The position numbers and the translations under genes are program-made. Source: Myxococcota bacterium (lineage in GTDB: Bacteria; Myxococcota; UBA4151). Taken from it: a DNA stretch of 7,967 nt. Below the pieces are notes generated by a model. It did not search any database. It worked only from the letters and a program-made list of their open reading frames with translations, and was not told where the DNA came from. The stretch lies in assembly GCA_028823075.1 (NCBI GenBank), contig JAPKCE010000071.1, positions 1 to 7,967 on the forward strand, written 5' to 3'. Of the stretch, positions 1 through 6,153 are shown piece after piece (the stretch's first letter is position 1; every line of letters begins with the position of its first letter).

Positions 1-1
1 C

Positions 2-697
2 TCGGTGTTCGATGTCGAAACCGAACATACTGCCATGCTCAAATGGATCGAATGGGCCGCCAAATGTCAGAACCAGGTCTGCGGCGACATCTCGGGAGCC
101 TGCAATAGCGGAACCGGCTCCCCCACCACGGGTCGCCTACCAACCGGAAGCTGTAACGAAGATGATCTACTGGCCAATTTCTGGGACAAAGTGGTGGCCG
201 ACCAAGGGCGCTGTATTAGTTGCCACGATAGCGATCAAGCGCCTCGGTTTTTAGAAGATATGCACGGTATTAGCGATTTCAATAACGATGACCATAAGCG
301 GCGCGCGCGCAACGGCATGTATGCGATCATCACCGGTGGCTTGATCGACGCGGAAGAGCCGCTCAACAGCCTGCTGCTCAGTAAACCCTTACAGCACGGC
401 TTCCAGCCTAAAGGCGCCTATGGAGCTCGCGAGCCTATTGAAAACGTTCCCAACGGCGTCGGCGTCGGCGTTTCCCACGGCGGCGACACCAAGATTAATT
501 TCGAATGCCCGGGCTTTGACTGCTCGGACGGTGCCATCATCGATTGCCGCATGGAACAGGCCTGTACCGAGGCTAGCGAATGCGGCGACGGCATGCGCTG
601 CGGCGACGGCTATTGTCGCCTCTTCGAATCGGTCTGCTCGTTGACCTATATCAACTACCTAGACTTCATTCAGCATTATCTGAGTTGTCAGCCCTAA
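2..697 (+). CDS. Secreted cytochrome-c-like Cys-rich protein, 5' truncated
   Basis: The frame is open to the window edge and lacks a signal peptide, so the true start lies upstream; the GTG at 5 is not a convincing start. Numbering from that GTG, a haem-c-type CxxCH motif (C70-I-S-C-H74, nt 212-226) is followed by a loop with SLLLSKPL (122-129) and SHGGD (157-161), a pattern seen in cytochrome-c-like domains of secreted planctomycete and myxobacterial proteins. The opening HTAMLKWIEWAAKC resembles the closing helix of such a domain, suggesting a tandem arrangement with the first copy off the window. Residues 187-204 form a C-x-E-C-x-G-x-x-C-x-G-x-C segment typical of extracellular disulfide-rich myxobacterial proteins. 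It is probably periplasmic or surface-exposed and could bind haem c; electron transfer is inferred from one motif only. It ends in TAA, six bases from the convergent neighbour's stop. Confidence 0.75.
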   Translation, partial: SVFDVETEHTAMLKWIEWAAKCQNQVCGDISGACNSGTGSPTTGRLPTGSCNEDDLLANFWDKVVADQGRCISCHDSDQAPRFLEDMHGISDFNNDDHKRRARNGMYAIITGGLIDAEEPLNSLLLSKPLQHGFQPKGAYGAREPIENVPNGVGVGVSHGGDTKINFECPGFDCSDGAIIDCRMEQACTEASECGDGMRCGDGYCRLFESVCSLTYINYLDFIQHYLSCQP

Positions 698-721
698 GAC
701 CGCTCAAAGGCGTAAGCTGAC
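687..721. repeat. Inverted repeat at convergent gene ends
   Basis: GTCAGC (687-692) and its exact reverse complement GCTGAC (716-721) flank 23 bases holding both convergent stop codons; a smaller CGC/GCG pair (701-703, 710-712) lies inside. It could act as a weak bidirectional terminator, but neither strand has a following T-run and a six-base match may be chance. Confidence 0.3.
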
Positions 722-1507
722 GCCCACAAAACCGGAAACCCCGAAGGTGCCACCGCCGGGCTGCATGCCAGACTGGTCGCGCGAACCGTTCGTCTTTACG
801 ACCGAGGCGTCGCTGCCTTGAACACGGACGCGCTCGTCAACTTCTTGTGTTTCACTGTCATCTTCTCCGGCGGCGATGCTAAACGCAGAGAACGAACCCT
901 GCTGAACCTGGGCCTCGGCGCGAATCGCAAACTGTTTCGTCAGCCAGAATTCACCGAGGACACCGACGCTCGCCATGACACCGGTGATGGTCGCGTTGAG
1001 CGGATCGCCCTCATTGATCGTTCCGGCATCAAGCACCACAGGGGGCGTGAAGCCATCGATGATCTTGGCGTCGCCTAAGGAAATCGTTCCAAACACAGCG
1101 CCAACCCGTAGCGGCACACCAAGAACAAACTGCCCCTTTTCCATGCGAAGGTCGCCACCAATCAGCAGCGCACCTCCTCCCAAATTACTCACACCACCGG
1201 CATAAAACTCGAAGATACCTTGAACCGGACCTTTGCCAAACCCTAAGCCAAGTTTGACCGCCGGCATCAAGCCTGCACCCTCTGTGTTGTAGGCTCCAAG
1301 CGGCAGCGCTAGCCGCCCCTCGGTGCTATCAGGATGAGTCTCCCAATCTGAGACATGCACGTCTTCAAGCCCGGAAACCTGCATTGGAAAAGACCCGAAG
1401 CCGATGTTGACTGAGCTTGGGCCTTTACCGCTATTTCCGCGGGCATCGGCGCTCTGAGCGGCGAGAGTTAAGCAGGCGATCGTGATTACTTTAAGACTGT
1501 TGCGCAT
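704..1507 (-). CDS. Exported beta-rich protein, probable outer-membrane barrel
   Basis: The protein is 267 aa from an ATG at 1507, chosen because AAAGGAG (1513-1519) lies five bases upstream; an in-frame ATG at 1549 would put 14 residues ahead of an evident signal peptide. That peptide has R2 and K6, a hydrophobic core (VITIACLTLAAQ) and an A-D-A site, so cleavage is likely after A22. The mature part is rich in Gly and alternating hydrophobics, for example PAVKLGLGFG, GIFEFYAGG, FVLGVPLRVGAVFG and FAIRAEAQVQ, ending GFVGVSLRL, consistent with amphipathic strands of a small barrel. The final residue is Leu, not the Phe or Tyr usual for BAM substrates. An acidic, probably disordered insert lies near 214-245. 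I recognise no family. It follows the helicase gene in the same direction with an 83-nt gap; co-transcription is possible, but a functional link is not implied. Confidence 0.8.
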   Translation of the reverse strand: MRNSLKVITIACLTLAAQSADARGNSGKGPSSVNIGFGSFPMQVSGLEDVHVSDWETHPDSTEGRLALPLGAYNTEGAGLMPAVKLGLGFGKGPVQGIFEFYAGGVSNLGGGALLIGGDLRMEKGQFVLGVPLRVGAVFGTISLGDAKIIDGFTPPVVLDAGTINEGDPLNATITGVMASVGVLGEFWLTKQFAIRAEAQVQQGSFSAFSIAAGEDDSETQEVDERVRVQGSDASVVKTNGSRDQSGMQPGGGTFGVSGFVGVSLRL

Positions 1508-1512
1508 GATTG

Positions 1513-1519
1513 CTCCTTT
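1513..1519 (-). promoter_or_regulatory. Ribosome binding site of the 704-1507 gene
   Basis: On the minus strand AAAGGAG lies five bases before the ATG at 1507. It decides the start in favour of this ATG over the in-frame one at 1549. Confidence 0.75.
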
Positions 1520-1590
1520 AGTGCGGAGCGTACACTGCGGTAGCGTCATAACGATGTAAAGATTTAGGGTTGGGCGGCGGTCGTTTTGCC

Positions 1591-3435
1591 TTATGAAGAC
1601 TTTTTAGGACGCTTCGGCTTGCCTTTGGCGAAGGGGGCTGACTTCGGAGCGCCCTGCTTGCCTTTGGCTACGCCCGATTTCTTCCAGTCACTGCGCTTGT
1701 CTTTGTTTGGCTTCGAATCTTTCCAGTCGCTCCTGCCTTTAGGCTTGGGCTGTGCGCGATCATTGCCGTCGACGGGATCCATTTTTAGTTGCCGGCCACA
1801 GGTCCAGGCTTTGCCTAGATGATCGATCATCTCGGGCCCTAAATCAGCGGGCAACTCGACCGTTGCGTACTCGTCATGAATACGAATTTTGCCGATTTGG
1901 CTGCTCGGCAAGCCAGCTTCGTTGGCGATACAGCCGACCACATGCTTGACCTCGAGCCCGTGGCTTAAGCCCATGTCCAAACGGTAGCGTTTGGCCTTGT
2001 CTTCGGTCAGACGCTCACGTTTTTCATATTTATCGTTCTTGCCTCGCCCTTTATCTAGACCCCCACGGTCTTTGTCTTCGAGCTGCCGTTCTGCGACGAT
2101 TAATGGACGTGACTGTTGGTGTAAATAGATCATTGCGGCCGCAATACTGCGGGCGTTAGCACGCGTATCACCCGTTTCCCAAAGTTCATCCACATGACGT
2201 TCGACCATGGCTTCGAAAAAGGTCAGGTCGTTGCCCGAGATCGTATCGGAGATAAGCGTCTTAAGTTCATTGATGCGCTGCTGACCAATTTTGGCTCCGG
2301 TAGGCACGCCCATGCGTTCGATCGGCTGACGCGTCATGCGCTCGATCAACTTCAACAAACGACGTTCGCGCTGCGCCACAAAGAGAATAGCCTGCCCCTC
2401 GCGCCCGGCACGTCCGGTGCGGCCAATGCGGTGCGCATACACTTCGGGATCGCTCGGGATGTCATAATTCACCACATGACTGACGCGCTCCACGTCGAGC
2501 CCGCGAGCAGCTACATCGGTGCAAATCAGCACATCGATCTTACCCGATTTCAAACGGTCGACCGTACGTTGGCGTGCATCCTGAGTCAGTTCTCCCGACA
2601 AAGGCGAGGCAGAAAACCCACGTGCCTCAAGCTTGTCGGCTAAGGTCATCGTCGAACTGCGCGTACGCACAAAAATGAGCATAGCGTCAAAGGGTTCGGC
2701 CTCGAGAATACGCGTCAAGGCTTCAAGCTTGTTGTAACCCGTGACGGCTACATAATACTGGCGAATCGTCGAGACAGTCTGGGTTTTATTGGCGATCGCG
2801 ATATGCTCTGGGTCGCGTAAAAAGCGTTTGGCGATACGCTTGATCGCTGCGGGCATCGTGGCAGAAAACAGTGCCGTTTGGCGCTCCGTAGGGGTCTCTT
2901 CGAGAATGGCCTCGACCTCTTCGAGAAAGCCCATGCGCAACATTTCGTCGGCCTCATCGAGTACCAGCGCGGTGAGCCCTGACAGATCGAGGGTGCGGCG
3001 CCGCAAATGATCTTGAACACGCCCCGGCGTACCGACGATGACATGCACTCCGCGCCGCAGTTGGCGCAACTGAGTCTCCATGCCCTGACCACCGTAGACG
3101 GGCAGAACGTGCAGGCCGTCGAGATGCTTTGCATAGGTCTGAATCGCCTCGCTCACCTGAAGAGCCAATTCGCGCGTGGGCGTCAGGACCAACAGTTGTG
3201 GGCGCGCATTTTTGGTGTCGATGGCCGCCAGCAAAGGCAGGGCAAAGGCTGCCGTTTTTCCGGTTCCGGTTTGCGCCTGACCGATAAGGTCAGCGCCGCG
3301 TAGCAACACGGGAATAGCCGCCGCCTGAATTGCCGAGGGGGTTTCGTAACCCACATCCCTGACGGACTTCAGCAGCTTCTCGGGCAGGCCCAAGTCTTTA
3401 AAGCTCATCACTTTATCTTCGGCGGTTTCATCCAT
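1591..3435 (-). CDS. deaD: DEAD-box ATP-dependent RNA helicase, DeaD/CsdA-like, with DbpA domain
   Basis: This 614-aa protein unwinds RNA duplexes with ATP and in this family serves ribosome assembly, mRNA turnover and cold adaptation. All helicase motifs are visible: Q motif (F12, Q37), I AQTGTGKT (54-61), Ia PTREL (86-90), Ib TPGR (136-139), II DEAD (160-163), III SAT (191-193), V ARGLD (310-314) and VI HRIGRTGRAG (335-344). After a charged linker, residues 481-550 match the DbpA RNA-binding fold (VVGCIANEAGL, IGKIRIHDEYATVELP). The tail (about 560-614) is Lys-rich, disordered-looking and repeats RSDWK (568, 581). DeaD is favoured over DbpA because of the length and the region between core and RNA-binding domain. 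The ATG at 3435 has TAGGAG eight bases upstream; an ATG at 3408 is the alternative, and the frame's extension to 3543 has no supporting ribosome site. An inverted repeat in the leader may regulate it. Confidence 0.95.
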   Translation of the reverse strand: MDETAEDKVMSFKDLGLPEKLLKSVRDVGYETPSAIQAAAIPVLLRGADLIGQAQTGTGKTAAFALPLLAAIDTKNARPQLLVLTPTRELALQVSEAIQTYAKHLDGLHVLPVYGGQGMETQLRQLRRGVHVIVGTPGRVQDHLRRRTLDLSGLTALVLDEADEMLRMGFLEEVEAILEETPTERQTALFSATMPAAIKRIAKRFLRDPEHIAIANKTQTVSTIRQYYVAVTGYNKLEALTRILEAEPFDAMLIFVRTRSSTMTLADKLEARGFSASPLSGELTQDARQRTVDRLKSGKIDVLICTDVAARGLDVERVSHVVNYDIPSDPEVYAHRIGRTGRAGREGQAILFVAQRERRLLKLIERMTRQPIERMGVPTGAKIGQQRINELKTLISDTISGNDLTFFEAMVERHVDELWETGDTRANARSIAAAMIYLHQQSRPLIVAERQLEDKDRGGLDKGRGKNDKYEKRERLTEDKAKRYRLDMGLSHGLEVKHVVGCIANEAGLPSSQIGKIRIHDEYATVELPADLGPEMIDHLGKAWTCGRQLKMDPVDGNDRAQPKPKGRSDWKDSKPNKDKRSDWKKSGVAKGKQGAPKSAPFAKGKPKRPKKSS

Positions 3436-3443
3436 GGTATCGG

Positions 3444-3449
3444 CTCCTA
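3444..3449 (-). promoter_or_regulatory. Ribosome binding site of the helicase gene
   Basis: TAGGAG on the minus strand sits eight bases before the ATG at 3435 and fixes the start. Its first two bases belong to the 3' arm of the inverted repeat at 3448-3475, so folding of that repeat could limit ribosome access. Confidence 0.7.
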
Positions 3450-3475
3450 GGGGGGTCCTATTGCGAGCCCCCCTA
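3448..3475 (-). promoter_or_regulatory. GC-rich inverted repeat in the helicase leader
   Basis: TAGGGGGG (3448-3455) and CCCCCCTA (3468-3475) are perfect reverse complements separated by 12 bases. Read as helicase mRNA this is an 8-bp hairpin with six G:C pairs whose 3' arm runs into the TAGGAG ribosome site. No T-run follows, so it is not an intrinsic terminator. It could be an RNA element controlling translation, perhaps opened by the helicase itself. Alternatively it could be a DNA operator, since a possible promoter overlaps it. The repeat is plain in the sequence; its function is inference. Confidence 0.55.
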
Positions 3476-3485
3476 CAGGTGCCAA
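3457..3485 (-). promoter_or_regulatory. Possible sigma70-type promoter of the helicase gene
   Basis: On the minus strand TTGGCA (3485-3480, five of six consensus bases) is followed after 17 bases by AATAGG (3462-3457, three of six). Transcription would start near 3450, leaving a leader of about 15 bases and placing the inverted repeat across the promoter. The -10 match is poor, so this is a weak call. Confidence 0.25.
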
Positions 3486-3508
3486 GCCTCAGACGATAGG
3501 ACGGAATC

Positions 3509-3537
3509 TTGACCTTTGTTCCCACCTTCTCCCATCT
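3509..3537 (+). promoter_or_regulatory. Possible promoter of the RCC1-repeat gene
   Basis: TTGACC (3509-3514) is a good -35 match. The hexamers about 17-18 bases downstream (CCATCT or CATCTG) are poor -10 matches. It lies about 40 bases before the ATG at 3555 in the divergent intergenic region 3436-3554. Little more can be supported. Confidence 0.2.
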
Positions 3538-3575
3538 GTGCAATAAGAGTCCTTATGAAACATCTCGCCCTAATC

Positions 3576-3578
3576 TAG
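3576..3578 (+). other. In-frame TAG inside the lipoprotein signal peptide
   Basis: This is codon 8 after the ATG at 3555. The frame reads MKHLALI before it and LLSSACAPS after it, together a complete basic, hydrophobic and lipobox-like signal. Single-base ancestors fitting a hydrophobic core include TTG (Leu), TCG (Ser) and TGG (Trp). Confidence 0.75.
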
Positions 3579-4619
3579 TTGCTGTCCTCAGCCTGTGCAC
3601 CTTCGACCCCAGCGGTCTGTGGTAACGGGGAAGTTGAAGAGGGCGAAGGCTGCGACGACGGCAACACGGTTCATTTCGACGCCTGCGATCGTGACTGTCA
3701 GGTCCCGGACTGCTTAGTCCCCTGGTACCAAGACTTGGACGAAGACGGCATTGGCGGTGAGGAGATGGAGCTTAGCTGCAACGGCCAACGCCATCTCATT
3801 GATACCGCTGGTGATTGTGATGATGACGACGCAAGTCTCGGCCGATCGAAAACATGGTGGGCCGATGAGGACGGCGACGGCCTAGGCGACCCGAATAGTG
3901 GCGAGGAGCATTGTGAGCCGCCCCCGGGGTTTGTGCTTAATGAACTCGACAGCGACGATGGGCAACATGACGCAAGCGGCTGCTGGAGCGATGTCGCGAT
4001 CGGACGCAACCATACCTGCGGACTGACTTCGAGCGGCGCCATTCGATGTTGGGGCCAAGAGGCAGACGGGCGACTTGTGGCGCCTGCGGGTAACGACTTT
4101 GCGTCGATCACGGCGGGCTATAACCACACCTGTGCGCTGCGCCAAAACGGCTCAGCGGTCTGCTGGGGAAAAAGCGCAAATGGAGTCACCCAGCCGCCCG
4201 CCCTTACCTTTTCTCAACTCGATTGCGGCCTAGATTTTTGCTGCGGTGTGAGCGGCTCGGGCTTGGGCAATGGGCGATGCTTTGGACGCAACGACCAGGG
4301 TCAGGCCCAGCCTCCGACCGACCAAGAGTTTGTTAAAATGAGCAGTTCCGACAGCTTCCACGCCTGCGGTTTGACCACGGAAAACTCCATTGTTTGCTGG
4401 GGCAAGGGCGACGCGAGTTCTAGCTTTAGCCCCATCGGTGCGCCGGCGCGTATGCTCTTCTCGGATGTTAGCGCTGGCAGCTACAGTTGCGGCGTCACCT
4501 TTTCCGGTAAGCTGCATTGTTGGGGGCTCTCCAGCGACCTTCCCGAAGGGGATTTTTACAGCGTCGACGTGACCACGGCCCATGCTTGCGGATTGCAGGC
4601 CAACCGCCAAATCGCCTGT

Positions 4620-4622
4620 TAG
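4620..4622 (+). other. In-frame TAG at the conserved Trp site of repeat six
   Basis: The C-W/F-G turn of the other repeats has its aromatic codon at 4050, 4164, 4281 (Phe), 4398, 4521 and 4734. This TAG follows TGT (Cys), precedes GGC (Gly) and lies 33 codons after the fifth and 38 before the seventh, so it replaces an expected TGG. A single G-to-A change explains it. Confidence 0.8.
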
Positions 4623-4771
4623 GGCACTGACACCTACAACCGCACCGCCAATCCCGAAGGAGGCCTGTGGCAAAAGGTTGAGACCAGCCAGTTGCATTCA
4701 TGCGCCCTGAATTACCAAGGTGAACTCAGTTGCTGGGGCTACGAGGAATTTGGTAAGTTGATCGTGCCTAG

Positions 4772-4789
4772 CTGCCCTTAGACCGGCAG
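4772..4789. repeat. Inverted repeat over shared convergent stops
   Basis: CTGCC (4772-4776) and GGCAG (4785-4789) flank eight bases containing the plus-strand TAG (4779-4781) and the minus-strand TAA (4780-4778). It could form a small hairpin in both transcripts, but the stem is only five pairs and has no T-run. Confidence 0.25.
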
Positions 4790-6067
4790 GGTGACCGTAA
4801 AGCATGTGCCCACACCGACTTCGCTCTGCACGCTAATCTCTCCGCCCATTAAAGTGACCAAGGATTTGCAGATGGCCAAGCCGAGCCCGGCGCCCGGTAT
4901 GCTGTGCTGCTGATCACCACGGTTCCAGTCGTTGAAAATGCTCTCGAGTTGGTCCTCGGGAATCCCCTGACCCTGATCACTCACCACCAGCTCAAGCCTA
5001 CCGGCTTTTGCACTAAGCGAGACTGAAACGGCACCGGAGTTGCTAAACTTGAGCGCATTTCGCAGCAAATTGTTAGCCACACGGGTGAACAAAATACGGT
5101 CGATACGAACTTCATCGTCGCTGCTGTTGATAGCGAGCTCAAGCCCACTTTCCCGCGCCAAAGGCTGCGCCCAAGCACGCAACAAGTTGACAAGTTCGGA
5201 CAACAACACAGACTGCCGATTGACCTCAACTTTTCTTTCGGCAAGCTGCGCATGTTGCAGTAGACCATCGAAAAGATGCAGGGAATCGCTAACACAATGA
5301 TCGATCATGCTCATGACCTCGTCGTTGCGGTTTTGACGCTCCGACGGCGGCACCTCGAGAAGCATCCTGATGGCTCCCACCGCGTTGCGCGCCTCATGGC
5401 TAACCCCTGCCAAATAACGACCTTTCTCCGCATTCGCAGCCTCCGCGTCCTCTTTGGCGCGGATAAAGCGATGCATTAGGTCACGCTCAAGAACGATGGG
5501 TCCTAAAACCAGGGCAAAACAACTGCCGATACCAATGATGACGCTGAGCAGTTCGAACCAGCTATGAAGGGCGGGCTCGGGACTGTATAACGAGCCTTCA
5601 AACCCGTTAAGAACAACAACGTAGTTAATGACGACCGCGATCACCGCCAACATTCCCCAGCCGAGGGCCGAGCGCTGGCCTCCGGTCATGCCGCCGATCA
5701 GGGGTAGAATCATGAGGATGAAGGGAAGCGGAAACCCGGGGCCGATGGTGACGAAATCAATAAAGCCAACGATGACCACGAGCGAGCCACAGAGAAAATG
5801 GCCTGCAGAGGCGAAGCGTTTTTTGCGCTCATAAAAGAGCGTGCCCACCAGACCGCCAAACGTGAGCAGCTGTAACGCTATAAATTCACTCCAAGCGCCC
5901 ACTTCGATATACCAAGAGCCAATCACCGGAGCGGCGAAGGCTAGAGTGATAACAAAAGCCCTGAGGATGCGTCCCTTTATGCGCTCGTATTCCGCCAAGG
6001 GATCGGAAGTTTCTCGGGGGGACGGGATGAGCCCTCGATTGGCGTTGGTGGATACTTTATCGAGCAT
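4778..6067 (-). CDS. Six-TM sensor histidine kinase
   Basis: The 429-aa protein is a membrane sensor kinase that should autophosphorylate H224 and pass phosphate to a response regulator. About six hydrophobic segments (36-54, 61-78, 88-108, 112-128, 134-154, 172-194) form the input region; I recognise no named sensor family. A short helical linker without HAMP or PAS leads to the H-box YLAGVSHEARNAVGAI (H224, E225, N228), then the N-box NNLLRNALKF (332-341), G1 DQGQG (364-368), F-box IFNDW (377-381) and G2 GAGLGL (392-397). The catalytic set is complete. The H-box lacks the common Pro of HELRTPL-type kinases. The ATG at 6067 has AGAGG six bases upstream. It follows the patatin gene by 86 nt, possibly in one transcript. 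No response regulator is in view, so the partner is unknown. Its TAA overlaps the convergent gene's TAG. Confidence 0.93.
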   Translation of the reverse strand: MLDKVSTNANRGLIPSPRETSDPLAEYERIKGRILRAFVITLAFAAPVIGSWYIEVGAWSEFIALQLLTFGGLVGTLFYERKKRFASAGHFLCGSLVVIVGFIDFVTIGPGFPLPFILMILPLIGGMTGGQRSALGWGMLAVIAVVINYVVVLNGFEGSLYSPEPALHSWFELLSVIIGIGSCFALVLGPIVLERDLMHRFIRAKEDAEAANAEKGRYLAGVSHEARNAVGAIRMLLEVPPSERQNRNDEVMSMIDHCVSDSLHLFDGLLQHAQLAERKVEVNRQSVLLSELVNLLRAWAQPLARESGLELAINSSDDEVRIDRILFTRVANNLLRNALKFSNSGAVSVSLSAKAGRLELVVSDQGQGIPEDQLESIFNDWNRGDQQHSIPGAGLGLAICKSLVTLMGGEISVQSEVGVGTCFTVTLPV

Positions 6068-6073
6068 AGGCGG

Positions 6074-6078
6074 CCTCT
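6074..6078 (-). promoter_or_regulatory. Ribosome binding site of the histidine kinase gene
   Basis: AGAGG on the minus strand lies six bases before the ATG at 6067 and supports that start. The rest of the 6068-6153 gap holds a T6 run (6115-6120 on the minus strand) with no convincing stem in front, so no terminator is called and co-transcription with the upstream gene stays open. Confidence 0.55.
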
Positions 6079-6153
6079 AGCACCGACTTTCTTGTCATCC
6101 AACAACCAAACGGCAAAAAATAGGGCTAACGCTGGCTCGCTTTGGCTAGAAGT

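Larger units (their letters stand above)
3555..4781 (+). pseudogene. RCC1-repeat Cys-rich lipoprotein gene with two in-frame TAG codons
   Basis: From ATG 3555 one frame runs 409 codons to TAG 4779-4781 with no frameshift, broken only by TAG at 3576 and 4620. Codon numbering is from that ATG. It opens MKHLALI-stop-LLSSAC, a short lipoprotein signal with C14 as lipid-anchored Cys. Residues about 21-52 match the Myxococcus-type Cys-rich repeat (CGNGEVEEGEGCDDGN). About 58-137 carry Asp-rich, MopE-like putative metal-binding segments (DLDEDGIGG, DEDGDGLGDP). From about 146 there are seven RCC1-type repeats of 33-41 residues, each with paired Cys and a CWG-like turn, expected to form a seven-bladed propeller on the cell surface. 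The TAG at 4620 falls in repeat six. The frame would otherwise run from a TTG at 3579, lacking an export signal, to 4622. Recent inactivation is the simplest reading; suppression or base-call error are alternatives. Ligand and role are unknown. Confidence 0.7.

Noticed and set aside
1508..1549. Start of the beta-rich protein at ATG 1549
   Set aside because: It puts 14 residues before a clear signal peptide, and the strong AAAGGAG serves the ATG at 1507.
2194..2643. Plus-strand open frame of 149 codons inside the helicase gene
   Set aside because: It lies wholly antisense to conserved helicase motifs and shows no recognisable domain.
3436..3543. N-terminal extension of the helicase
   Set aside because: The frame is open but begins at a TTG without a ribosome site, whereas TAGGAG precedes the ATG at 3435. 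The added residues do not resemble a helicase N-terminus.
3579..4622. Intact gene starting at TTG 3579 and ending at TAG 4622
   Set aside because: It would lack an export signal for a Cys-rich protein and stop in the middle of repeat six; the flanking in-frame sequence completes both ends.
3555..4781. Reassigned TAG codon, including pyrrolysine
   Set aside because: The patatin gene seems to use TAG as its real stop and the RCC1-repeat gene itself ends in TAG. No pyl genes are in view, and neither site resembles a methyltransferase active site.
6110..6153. Intrinsic terminator between the patatin and kinase genes
   Set aside because: A T6 run is present on the minus strand, but the preceding bases carry AGCC direct repeats and not a stem.
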